Part shown: in pieces, positions 52,798-60,734 of the stretch
Layout of the letters: the number at the start of each line of letters is the position of its first letter
Position numbering within the stretch: the stretch's first letter is position 1
Assembly: GCA_965227315.1 (NCBI GenBank)
Contig: OZ245737.1
Coordinates: 3,348,001-3,412,000, forward strand
Length of the DNA: 64,000 nucleotides
Origin: JANQHS01 sp965227315
Lineage (GTDB): Bacteria > Bacteroidota > Bacteroidia > Cytophagales > CCMP332
Direction: 5' to 3'
Notes under the pieces: generated by a model
Seen by the model: only the letters and a program-made list of their open reading frames with translations
What the model was told of the DNA's origin: nothing
Database searches by the model: none
Program-made: the position numbers and the translations under genes

Positions 52798-53498
52798 GAA
52801 TCGCAATAATGCAGCCCTATTTTTTCCCTTATCTGGGCTATTTTCATCTGATAAATGCTGTAGATAGGTTCGTGTTTTTTGATGATGTAAACTTTATCAA
52901 AAGGGGTTGGATCAATAGAAATAATTTTCTCATAAATGGTCAGAGCCATTTGATCACTATTCCTTTGAATGGTGCCAGTCAGAATAAGCTGATTAATGAG
53001 ATTGAAACCAACCTGGATGAAAAGCAATCGTCTGGAATCTTGAAAACGCTTGGCATTGCCTATAAAAAGGCACCATATTTTGATTCGGTATTCCCTTTAG
53101 TTGAAAATGTTCTTCTTGGCTCAGGTCGTTCGATAGCTGAGTTGGCGATGAACAGTGTGCAGTCTGTATTAGATCTGCTTGATATCCAAAAGGATATTAT
53201 CACTAGTTCCCGGGATCACTCGCAAACCAGAACGCTGAAGGGAGCTGACCGGCTGATCGCCATTTGCAAGGAAAATGGCTGTACCAACTACCTGAATCCA
53301 ATAGGTGGAAAGGAGATCTATGAAAAAGAATACTTCTCAGACAGAGGGGTGAGCCTGGAATTCGTCAGACCCGGTTTTCAACCGTATGATCAGGAGATCT
53401 CAGAATTCATTCCGGGCTTGTCCATTATTGATCTGATGATGTTTAATTCTGCAGACGAGATCAAAGAAATTCATTTTAATTCTTACAAGTTAGAATAA
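52794..53498 (+). CDS. WbqC-family protein
   Basis: 234 residues. MQPYFFPYLGYFHLINAVD at the start, FDDVNFIKRGWINRN, and GCTNYLNPIGGKEIY with FRPGFQPY-like EFVRPGFQPYD and SIIDLMMFNSADEI towards the end are family signatures. WbqC proteins occur in polysaccharide and modified-sugar clusters of many bacteria; their reaction is not established. It is coupled to the aminotransferase by an ATGA overlap and precedes the acyl-carrier-protein gene by 7 bases, so it may act on or with the amino sugar. Confidence 0.9.
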   Translation: MRIAIMQPYFFPYLGYFHLINAVDRFVFFDDVNFIKRGWINRNNFLINGQSHLITIPLNGASQNKLINEIETNLDEKQSSGILKTLGIAYKKAPYFDSVFPLVENVLLGSGRSIAELAMNSVQSVLDLLDIQKDIITSSRDHSQTRTLKGADRLIAICKENGCTNYLNPIGGKEIYEKEYFSDRGVSLEFVRPGFQPYDQEISEFIPGLSIIDLMMFNSADEIKEIHFNSYKLE

Positions 53499-53505
53499 TC
53501 AAAAG

Positions 53506-53727
53506 ATGAACCTAGAAGAAATAATTGAAGAGGTTTTTAATGTAAATCCTGCAGATCAGCAAGATGATCATAGCTTCATGGATATGGAGGAATGGGATTC
53601 TATGAATCATATGATTTTCATAACCAAGGTGGAGGAGGAATTGAGTATTCAATTTACCGGGGATGAGATCGCTGACCTTCGTACTATAGGCGACTTAAAG
53701 GAAATTGTGAAGGGAAAATCCTCATGA
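53506..53727 (+). CDS. Dedicated acyl carrier protein
   Basis: 73 residues, acidic and helical. The 4'-phosphopantetheine attachment is Ser32 in EEWDSMNHM. The flanking helices (LEEIIEEVFNV and DLRTIGDLKEIV) fit the ACP fold. It is not the fatty-acid-synthase ACP, because it sits inside a glycan locus among a reductase, an adenylating ligase and acyltransferases, so it probably holds a specialised acyl group. Overlaps the reductase start by 4 bases. Confidence 0.92.
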   Translation: MNLEEIIEEVFNVNPADQQDDHSFMDMEEWDSMNHMIFITKVEEELSIQFTGDEIADLRTIGDLKEIVKGKSS

Positions 53728-54461
53728 ATTTACCTGATTGTAATGTTCTTATCACAGGTGGAAGTGGAGGCATCGGCAGGGGCCTGGTAAATGACCTGTG
53801 TAAAGAGGCTAAAAATATTATCATCCTTGACAAAAGTGAACCTGAAGATGAGGCGAGTGATAATGTTCATTTTTTTCCTGTTGACCTGACTTCAATCTTG
53901 GAGATTGAGGAAATGGTAGAGAAAGTATATGATTCCATAGGCGAGATCAATGTATTGGTTAACAATGCGGGAGTCATTCACAGTGAACCCTTGATCAACC
54001 TGTTTAATAAGGGCGATAAGAAACATAGTTTCCAGAACTGGTCTAAGACTATTGAAATAAACTTGAACGCTGTTTTCTTTTTAAGCACTCTCATAGCGGA
54101 AAAAATGGTTGAAAAAAGGACAAAAGGTCTTATCATAAATATGAGTTCTATCTCTTCTTATGGAAATGCCGGACAATCCGCTTATGCTGCTTCGAAAGCC
54201 GGGATCAATGCTCTTACCAAAACATGGGCAAAAGAGCTTGGGATGTTTGGGATCAGATGCAATGCAATTGCGCCAGGATTCATAGACACACCTTCCACAG
54301 CAGATGCATTGAATGAAGCTAAGATCAAACAATACAAGAAAATGACTCCATTGGGCCGTCTTGGAAAAGTGGATGAGATCAGTAAAGCTGTTAAGTTTAT
54401 GATCGACAATGATTTTTATACCGGAGATATCATGGATCTCAACGGTGGATTGAGTATTTAA
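53724..54461 (+). CDS. Short-chain dehydrogenase/reductase (FabG-like)
   Basis: 245 residues. Cofactor motif TGGSGGIG at 11-18, NNAG at 80-83, catalytic Ser142 region, Tyr154 and Lys158 in YAASK, and GFIDTPSTADAL near the end. Its closest group is the 3-oxoacyl-ACP reductase type. It overlaps the ACP gene by 4 bases, suggesting it reduces an acyl-ACP; sugar reduction is the alternative. Asp37 after the second strand points to NADH preference, though this is inference. Confidence 0.9.
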   Translation: MNLPDCNVLITGGSGGIGRGLVNDLCKEAKNIIILDKSEPEDEASDNVHFFPVDLTSILEIEEMVEKVYDSIGEINVLVNNAGVIHSEPLINLFNKGDKKHSFQNWSKTIEINLNAVFFLSTLIAEKMVEKRTKGLIINMSSISSYGNAGQSAYAASKAGINALTKTWAKELGMFGIRCNAIAPGFIDTPSTADALNEAKIKQYKKMTPLGRLGKVDEISKAVKFMIDNDFYTGDIMDLNGGLSI

Positions 54462-54464
54462 GAG

Positions 54465-56000
54465 TTGGGGTACTTTAATCTAGGGACATACTTTGCCAAC
54501 AAATTGAGCCTTTGGGCTGAGCGGCCTGCTCTAAGATTCGAAAAGGGAGATATTTCTTTTTTAGAGCTGGAGGAAAAGTCAAATCAGTTCGCGAGACAGC
54601 TGGAATCGGAGGGAGTGGAAAAAGGAGATGTGATTGCCATTTTCAACGATAAAAGCTTGGAGGCCTTTTCCCTGATGCTCGGTTGTTTGAAGGTCGGTGC
54701 TGTTTACACCAATCTTGATTTTCTTTCACCGGTAGAAAGGCTCAGGAAGATCGTAGAGAGGTGTAAGCCCAAAAGATATTTCTCGGATTCCATTGATGAC
54801 AGAATTCTGACTGAAATAAAAAGGGGATTGGGTATTGATCCTATCTTATTGTCGGAATTTAAAACCACTTCTGAATCCCAGGAAAATAGACAGCCAGAGT
54901 CCAACCGCTGGGTCCATGGAAGCGATCCTGCGTACATAATGTTTACATCAGGCTCTACGGGCTTTCCCAAAGGAGCAGTAATGTCACATCAAAACCTTTT
55001 GAATTTTGTTCAATGGGCCGGGGATCAATTCGATCTTGGGGATGGTGAAGTTCTTTCAAACGTCAATCCGATCTACTTTGATAATTCGGTTTTTGATTTC
55101 TATTGCTCAATTTTTAATGGTGCCTGTATGCTCCCTGTTAGAGCGGAATTAACCCGAAAACCACAGGATTTGATAAAGTTTCTTGAAGCTGGAGGTTGTA
55201 CCTCTTGGTTTTCGGTTCCGTCTCTATTGGTTTATTTGTTGACCACAAGATCCTTGGGTAAGGATAATCTACCTGATCTCAAGCGGTTCATTTTTGGAGG
55301 AGAAGGTTTTCCAAAGCCAAAACTGAAAGAGTTGTTTTCAATTTTTGGAAAGCGGTCCAGATTGTTCAATGTATATGGCCCAACCGAATGCACGTGCATT
55401 TGCTCCTGTTATGAAGTCACGGAAAATGATTTTAAGGATTTAAATCAATTGGCTCCTCTGGGTTTTTTGACCCCCCTTTTTGATTTCGAGTTATTAAAGG
55501 ATGGTAAGTCAAAAGGAGAAGGCGAATTGTGCTTAAGGGGGCCGAATGTTGGACTCGGATATTATAACGATAAGGAAAGAACTGAAGGATCATTTATTCA
55601 GAATCCCTTTAACCATAGCTATTCGGATCAAATGTATAAAACCGGAGACCTGGTGAAAACTGATCAGAAAGGAATGCTCCATTTCCTTGGAAGGGTGGAC
55701 AATCAAATAAAGCATATGGGCTATAGGATCGAACTGGAAGAAATTGAGTCTGCTTTGAACACACATGATCTGGTTGAAGAATGTGGGATTGTTTACCAGG
55801 AGTTGGGAAACGGAATGGGACAGATCATTGGATTTGTAGGATCAACGGACCATCCTGAGGAGAAGGAACTTTTAGGGCATTTGAAAAACCTTGTTCCTGA
55901 TTATATGGTGCCCAAGAGAGTAAAAGTCTTAGAAAGCCTTCCCAAGAACAGTAATGGTAAGATCGATCGGAATGCATTAAAATCAATAATTCAAAAATGA
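54465..56000 (+). CDS. AMP-forming acyl/aminoacyl ligase (adenylation domain)
   Basis: 511 residues of the ANL superfamily. P-loop YIMFTSGSTGFPKGAV, NVYGPTECTCICS, YKTGDLVKTDQKG and the C-terminal NGKIDRNAL with its catalytic lysine. The stand-alone A-domain style is like DltA or NRPS adenylation domains, so the substrate is probably an amino or hydroxy acid loaded onto the adjacent ACP. The start is TTG at 54465, 3 bases after the reductase stop; no ATG is available before the P-loop. No condensation domain is present. Confidence 0.9.
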   Translation: MGYFNLGTYFANKLSLWAERPALRFEKGDISFLELEEKSNQFARQLESEGVEKGDVIAIFNDKSLEAFSLMLGCLKVGAVYTNLDFLSPVERLRKIVERCKPKRYFSDSIDDRILTEIKRGLGIDPILLSEFKTTSESQENRQPESNRWVHGSDPAYIMFTSGSTGFPKGAVMSHQNLLNFVQWAGDQFDLGDGEVLSNVNPIYFDNSVFDFYCSIFNGACMLPVRAELTRKPQDLIKFLEAGGCTSWFSVPSLLVYLLTTRSLGKDNLPDLKRFIFGGEGFPKPKLKELFSIFGKRSRLFNVYGPTECTCICSCYEVTENDFKDLNQLAPLGFLTPLFDFELLKDGKSKGEGELCLRGPNVGLGYYNDKERTEGSFIQNPFNHSYSDQMYKTGDLVKTDQKGMLHFLGRVDNQIKHMGYRIELEEIESALNTHDLVEECGIVYQELGNGMGQIIGFVGSTDHPEEKELLGHLKNLVPDYMVPKRVKVLESLPKNSNGKIDRNALKSIIQK

Positions 56001-56674
56001 AAAAGATTGTCGTTTTCGGTATCGGAAAAATTGCAGAAGTAATACATTATTGTTTCGAAACAGACCTTGAAAAAGAGGTTTCTGCCTTTACCGTTGATCG
56101 CGAATTCAAGGAACTTGAACAGTTTTGTGGCAAGGATGTCATTTCATTTGAGGAGTTGGAGGATCATTATTCCCCCGAGGAGACCCTGGTTTTTGTGGCA
56201 ATAGGATATCATAACTTAAATAGACTGAGAGCGAGTAAGATCACGGAGGTGAAGGCCAAGGGCTATGAAATCACCAATTGCATTTATGAGGATTCGTTAC
56301 CGAATGGAACTAGAGTAGGAGAGAATTGCTTTGTGATGAAAGGGGCGAATATTCACCCACATGTAGAACTCGGGAATGATGTATTCATTTGGAGTGGAGC
56401 CATGATCGGTCACCATAGTAAGATTGGGAATCATAACTGGTTCACCTCAAACGCAAACATTGGAGGAAATGTGGAAGTAGGAGACAATTGCTTTTTTGCC
56501 ATGAATTCCACGGTGTCTCACTCGATAAAGATTGGAGACCGAGTATTTATTGGCGCAAACGCGTTAATAACTAAGGACGTTGAGGACGGGCAGGTTATCA
56601 TTGCCCAGAGTGATAAACCATTTAAACTGAACAGCGACCAGTTTTTGAGAATGTCAGGGTTCGCAAATCTTTAA
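55997..56674 (+). CDS. PglD-like sugar O/N-acyltransferase
   Basis: 225 residues. N-terminal Rossmann-like part (KKIVVFGIGKIAEVIHYCF) and a C-terminal left-handed beta-helix with hexapeptide turns (GTRVGENCFVMKGANIH, VFIWSGAMIGHHSKIGNHNW, GDRVFIGANALI). This two-part layout is that of PglD/NeuD acyltransferases that use acetyl-CoA to acylate an amino sugar. Next to an ACP and ligase it could take an acyl-ACP instead. It overlaps the ligase by 4 bases. Confidence 0.88.
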   Translation: MKKIVVFGIGKIAEVIHYCFETDLEKEVSAFTVDREFKELEQFCGKDVISFEELEDHYSPEETLVFVAIGYHNLNRLRASKITEVKAKGYEITNCIYEDSLPNGTRVGENCFVMKGANIHPHVELGNDVFIWSGAMIGHHSKIGNHNWFTSNANIGGNVEVGDNCFFAMNSTVSHSIKIGDRVFIGANALITKDVEDGQVIIAQSDKPFKLNSDQFLRMSGFANL

Positions 56675-56675
56675 A

Positions 56676-57608
56676 ATGAGGTGGGAAAAACTAGGCAGGG
56701 TCTTTAAGCCTGATCAGGATCATGCCTGGATCAAAACCCACGCTCAGGTTCCAGCCTGTTATTACATTGAATCCGAGGATATTGTTCGAGTATTTTTTTC
56801 ATCAAGACCCACCCCAAATTCCACAAGAATAGCCTATCTGGATCTTGACGCTCAGAATCTTTTCGATGTGAAGTTTGTCAGTGAGGAACCCTTGATCGAT
56901 TTGGGAAATCCTGGAACATTTGATGAACATGGAACCATGCCAAGCAGTATCGTAAAAAATGGAAACTACCTTTTTATGTATTACAGCGGATGGCAAAGGT
57001 CGGTGGGCGTTCCATACAACAATTATACAGGCCTTGCAATCAGCCATGATGAGGGAAAGACCTTTCAAAAACATTCCCAGGTTCCAATTTTGGATAGAAA
57101 TAAAAACGAGCTGTTTTCGGCCACTTCACCGTTTGTATTAAGAGAAAACGACAGATGGATCATGTGGTATTGTTCTGGAACTCATTGGCATCAGATCAAT
57201 GGCAAAATGGAACATACCTATGATATAAAAGTTGCTCTTTCGAATGACGGTATATCATGGGATCAAACGGGAATAATCGCGATACATCAAACTGATCCTT
57301 TTGAAGCGATCACGAAACCTACAGTTGTCAAACTGAACGGAAAATACCACATGTGGTTTTGCTATCGGGGAAGCAAGGATTTCAGAGATGGAAATGAAAG
57401 CTATAAAATTGGTTATGCTTCCTCCTCGAATGGTATTTCATGGTCCCGCGAAGATGGAATAAGTGGGATTGAAAAATCCGCTCAAGGTTGGGATTCAACC
57501 ATGATCGCTTACCCAGAAATTCTGAAGGTCAAGGACCAATATTTCATGTTCTATAATGGAAATGGATTTGGGAAAGAAGGATTTGGTGTGGCAAAATTGA
57601 TATTGTGA
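56676..57608 (+). CDS. Cytosolic five-bladed beta-propeller, glycosidase-like protein
   Basis: 310 residues, no signal peptide. Repeated propeller blades (RVFFSSRPTPNSTRIAYLDL, LFMYYSGWQRSVG, WIMWYCSGTHWHQ, YHMWFCYRGSKDF, YFMFYNGNGFGKEG) resemble GH43/GH32/GH130-like folds. A GH130-type phosphorylase or a mannosyl hydrolase is possible. Catalytic residues cannot be assigned by eye. A glycosidase-fold protein inside the cytosol and within a glycan assembly locus is odd; it may instead process or transfer onto a nucleotide- or lipid-linked sugar. Confidence 0.75.
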   Translation: MRWEKLGRVFKPDQDHAWIKTHAQVPACYYIESEDIVRVFFSSRPTPNSTRIAYLDLDAQNLFDVKFVSEEPLIDLGNPGTFDEHGTMPSSIVKNGNYLFMYYSGWQRSVGVPYNNYTGLAISHDEGKTFQKHSQVPILDRNKNELFSATSPFVLRENDRWIMWYCSGTHWHQINGKMEHTYDIKVALSNDGISWDQTGIIAIHQTDPFEAITKPTVVKLNGKYHMWFCYRGSKDFRDGNESYKIGYASSSNGISWSREDGISGIEKSAQGWDSTMIAYPEILKVKDQYFMFYNGNGFGKEGFGVAKLIL

Positions 57609-57610
57609 AA

Positions 57611-58165
57611 ATGGAAATCGAATATAGACTAAGGACACCACGAACCGCACTTGAACTTATTGATCAAAGGCATGCTGAAGAGCTTTTTCAGTTTATGAGC
57701 AATCCTGAAATTTCGAAGGATATGTCTTGGTCTGCACATAAAAGTCTGGAGGAGACCAAATCATTTATTCAAAAGGTAAAAGAAGCTTTCAATGATGGAA
57801 AGAGCGTTACCTGGGTGATCCTGTTTGAAAATAGGATTGCTGGAATTTTTTCCTTGATCGCAATAAAAAGGAGGCATCGCTCGCTGACTTATGATAACGG
57901 AGAGTTGGCCTATTGGCTTGGAGAAGAGTTTAGAGGTAGGGGATTAATGACTGAGATTGGAAAAGAAGTAATACGGTTTGCTTTTGAGGATCTCAATTTG
58001 AACAAGCTATTGGTAGGGCATCATTTGGAAAACGAAGGGTCCAAAGGTTTGATTGAAAGATTAGGCTTTAAAAAGCACTATGTTGACCATAGGGCTTTCA
58101 AGAAAAATGGCACATGGATAGATACTGTGCAATATCAATTATTCAACGAGAATTATAATAATTAA
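57611..58165 (+). CDS. GNAT-family acetyltransferase (RimJ/RimL-like)
   Basis: 184 residues from ATG 57611; a GTG two codons upstream (57605) overlaps the previous stop. Motifs: YRLRTPRTALELIDQRHAEELF, the AcCoA-binding GELAYWLGEEFRGRGLMTEIGK (Q/RxxGxG/A as RGRGLM) and LNKLLVGHHLENEGSKGLIERLGF. It probably acetylates a small molecule or amino sugar. The next gene starts directly after its stop. Confidence 0.88.
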   Translation: MEIEYRLRTPRTALELIDQRHAEELFQFMSNPEISKDMSWSAHKSLEETKSFIQKVKEAFNDGKSVTWVILFENRIAGIFSLIAIKRRHRSLTYDNGELAYWLGEEFRGRGLMTEIGKEVIRFAFEDLNLNKLLVGHHLENEGSKGLIERLGFKKHYVDHRAFKKNGTWIDTVQYQLFNENYNN

Positions 58166-59155
58166 ATGGATAAAGGAATAAAAGAGATCTTTGTGGACCC
58201 TGTAGACAAGGGCTCATTGGAAAAGTTTGATGGTTTCTACCAAAATCCTGATTCCTCGAGAAAATATGAGTTCAGGCAAGGAATCCCTGATTTTATTTTT
58301 CCATTTGAACTGAATGAGGAGACAGAAAAGTCTAAAGAGTTTTATGAGGGAAGAGCGAAACAATATGATGATACTCTTCATCTGACTTTTTTCACCCACA
58401 ATCTTGATGAGGACCAAACAAGAAACTCCTTTATTGACGAACTAAGAATTTCGGATAATAGTAAAGTACTTGAAGTCGCTTGTGGTACCGGAAGGGATTC
58501 TGTCCTTATTGCGGAAAGATTAACAGGTAATAATTCGGAATTGCATGTCCAGGACATTGCTTTGGATATGATACTTCGATGCAGGGAGAAATTAAATGAC
58601 TATGGATTAAAACGATCTTTTTGTCTTTCAAACGCAAGTTTCCTTCCTTATCCAGATGATTATTTTGATTCATGTTACAGTTTTGGTGCACTTGGAGAAA
58701 TTCCGGATAAAAAGAAGACCTTGGAAGAAATGGTGAGGGTGACCAAGCCAGGGGGGCGAGTTGTCTTTGGAGATGAAAGTGTACCTGTATGGCATAGGGA
58801 TACAAAATTTTATGAAATACTGTTAAAAACCAATCCGATGTTCAAGGCCGAAATTCCATACCATGAATTTCCGGTTGAGGCGAGAAAGGTAAAAGTTGAA
58901 TGGGTTATTGGTGGCACCTTTTATTTGGTTTCCTTTGAAGTGGGAGTCGGGGAACCGGATGCAAATTTTGATTATACCATTCCCGGTATTCGGGGAGGCA
59001 GTTACAGGACCAGGTATGAAGGGCAATTGGAAGGGGTTACAACAGAAACAAAAGATCTGGCATGGAAAGCGGTTTCAAAGGCCAATACCAACATGCATGA
59101 CTGGTTAAATGAACTGGTCAAGAAAGAAGCATTAAAAATACTAAATGAAAAATAA
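58166..59155 (+). CDS. SAM-dependent methyltransferase with degenerate Trm112-like N-terminus
   Basis: 329 residues. Residues about 1-50 (FVDPVDKGSLEKF, KYEFRQGIPDFIFP) have the layout of the Trm112-like zinc-ribbon domain, but all zinc cysteines are missing. The class I methyltransferase follows: VLEVACGTGRDSVLIAERL, DIALDMILRC, SFGALGEIPDKKKTLEEM and MVRVTKPGGRVVFGDE. The substrate is unknown; a glycan or lipid-linked sugar is suggested by context. It overlaps the following sulfotransferase by 11 bases. Confidence 0.88.
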   Translation: MDKGIKEIFVDPVDKGSLEKFDGFYQNPDSSRKYEFRQGIPDFIFPFELNEETEKSKEFYEGRAKQYDDTLHLTFFTHNLDEDQTRNSFIDELRISDNSKVLEVACGTGRDSVLIAERLTGNNSELHVQDIALDMILRCREKLNDYGLKRSFCLSNASFLPYPDDYFDSCYSFGALGEIPDKKKTLEEMVRVTKPGGRVVFGDESVPVWHRDTKFYEILLKTNPMFKAEIPYHEFPVEARKVKVEWVIGGTFYLVSFEVGVGEPDANFDYTIPGIRGGSYRTRYEGQLEGVTTETKDLAWKAVSKANTNMHDWLNELVKKEALKILNEK

Positions 59156-59813
59156 GGTTTTTGGACTTGGGTTCTCAAAAACAGGAACAACCTCCCTGGA
59201 GAGGGCTATGGAAATATTGGGTTACAATGTCTGCCGTGGAAACTGGAAAAACGGCCATACCTATTATTTGCTTGCAATGTTCATGGCTGAGGATCGAAAT
59301 GAGATCCGAAGAATGACTCAATATTGGGATGCCTTTTTTGATGGTCCCTTTGGAGGTACAGATCTATATCTTGATCTTCAAAAGTGGTACCCAGAGGCAA
59401 AATTCATTCATGTTGTAAGAAAGGCCGAGGAATGGTATTCATCATTCGAAAAAATGATCCTTCAGTTTGATCCAAGCATGGATACCACTTGGAAGACCTA
59501 TCACGAAAAAAGATTTGGTTCTTGTCATTATTTTGAAAAGGTATTTTCCATAAATGACTTGAAGGGCAATAAAGAAAAGATTGTCAATCATTATAAAAAT
59601 TACAACAAAGCGGTTTATGATCATTTTAAGGATGATCCAAACTATCTTCAATATGATCTTGACATAGACGATCCTTGGGGAATGATCTGTGGTTTTTTGG
59701 ATGAAAAGGTACCAGAAGCTTCCTTTCCCCATGAAAATAAGGCTAAGACTACTGGTATAAAAAAAGCCAATACGGGATTAAAAAGTAGGATCAAGAAAAT
59801 CCTTCGAAGCTAA
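59145..59813 (+). CDS. Sulfotransferase-family protein (second copy)
   Basis: 222 residues with the same P-loop type as the first copy: GFSKTGTTSLERAM (9-22), PAPS 3'-phosphate segment FIHVVRKAEEWYSSFEKMI, and YNKAVYDHFKDDPNYLQYDLD with FLDEKVPEASFP. It also ends in a basic tail (KKANTGLKSRIKKILRS). It is a paralogue of the upstream sulfotransferase but only modestly similar outside the cofactor motifs, so the two probably sulfate different positions or acceptors. It shares 11 bases with the methyltransferase gene. Confidence 0.85.
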   Translation: MKNKVFGLGFSKTGTTSLERAMEILGYNVCRGNWKNGHTYYLLAMFMAEDRNEIRRMTQYWDAFFDGPFGGTDLYLDLQKWYPEAKFIHVVRKAEEWYSSFEKMILQFDPSMDTTWKTYHEKRFGSCHYFEKVFSINDLKGNKEKIVNHYKNYNKAVYDHFKDDPNYLQYDLDIDDPWGMICGFLDEKVPEASFPHENKAKTTGIKKANTGLKSRIKKILRS

Positions 59814-59816
59814 GCC

Positions 59817-60734
59817 TTGGAACATAAGGTTGATATTGCACTTGCGACGTTTAATCACAAGGATACGATTGAGCGTGCAATTAGGTCTTGTTTAGAACAG
59901 AAAACCAATTTTAAATTCCGAATAATAATCGGAGATGACTGTTCTACCGATGGAACCACTGACATTGTCAGAAAGTATGCGCAGAATTTCCCGGATGTCA
60001 TTGTTCCTAAGATCAGATCGTTCAATACCTTCAGTACCGACTATAACCGACGGAATGGGATTTTGCTTCTTGAAGAATGTGAGGCCCCGTATATTGCCCT
60101 TTTAGATGGTGATGATTACTGGATTGATGAGAATAAGCTTCAAAGCCAGGTGGATTTTCTTGAGACAAATGAATCCTATTCCGGAATAGGGAGCAACTCA
60201 ATTCTGTCTAGCTCGAACCAAAAATACAAGAAGTATTTGAAGAAAGAGGCACATGACTACACCTTAAGTTTGGACGGAGTAAAGAAAGAGGGATTTAGGC
60301 TGCCTTTTCAAACATCAACATATATGTTTCGAAGGAAGGTACTTACGGATATGACATACAAGGTCTTGGCAAAGTCATTTGCGGGAGATTATGTATTGTG
60401 TTTATCTGCATTGAATTTTGGAAATCTGAAATATGAGGCAAAACCAAGTTCAGTGTACAGGGTTCATGGTGATGGCGTTAATACTTTAACGAGACCGTTT
60501 AGAGCTTATCGCACGGTTCTTTTTGGAAAACCTAACCTGGCAGATCTGTTTGAAAATCGGTTGGTTCTGAGTAAAACCCGAATGATGTTTTGGAAAGGTA
60601 TGGTTAAGCATTCATCGCGGAAAGATTATCTGAAAACATTTTATCTGCTATTGGTTTTGATGTTTTCAAAAACCGACACTATGCACAATAAAAAAGGGTA
60701 TTTTAATTTTTTCTTCTCTAACATTTTTAAATGA
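59817..60734 (+). CDS. Family 2 glycosyltransferase
   Basis: 305 residues. GT-A fold: VDIALATFNHKDTIERAIRSC, IIGDDCSTDGTTDIV and LLDGDDYWIDENKLQSQVDF with the DxD metal motif. The C-terminal part has SFAGDYVLCLSALNFG and RVHGDGVNTL. The start is TTG at 59817, 3 bases after the sulfotransferase stop; no ATG precedes the first catalytic strand. It overlaps the next gene by 4 bases. Donor and acceptor unknown. Confidence 0.88.
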   Translation: MEHKVDIALATFNHKDTIERAIRSCLEQKTNFKFRIIIGDDCSTDGTTDIVRKYAQNFPDVIVPKIRSFNTFSTDYNRRNGILLLEECEAPYIALLDGDDYWIDENKLQSQVDFLETNESYSGIGSNSILSSSNQKYKKYLKKEAHDYTLSLDGVKKEGFRLPFQTSTYMFRRKVLTDMTYKVLAKSFAGDYVLCLSALNFGNLKYEAKPSSVYRVHGDGVNTLTRPFRAYRTVLFGKPNLADLFENRLVLSKTRMMFWKGMVKHSSRKDYLKTFYLLLVLMFSKTDTMHNKKGYFNFFFSNIFK

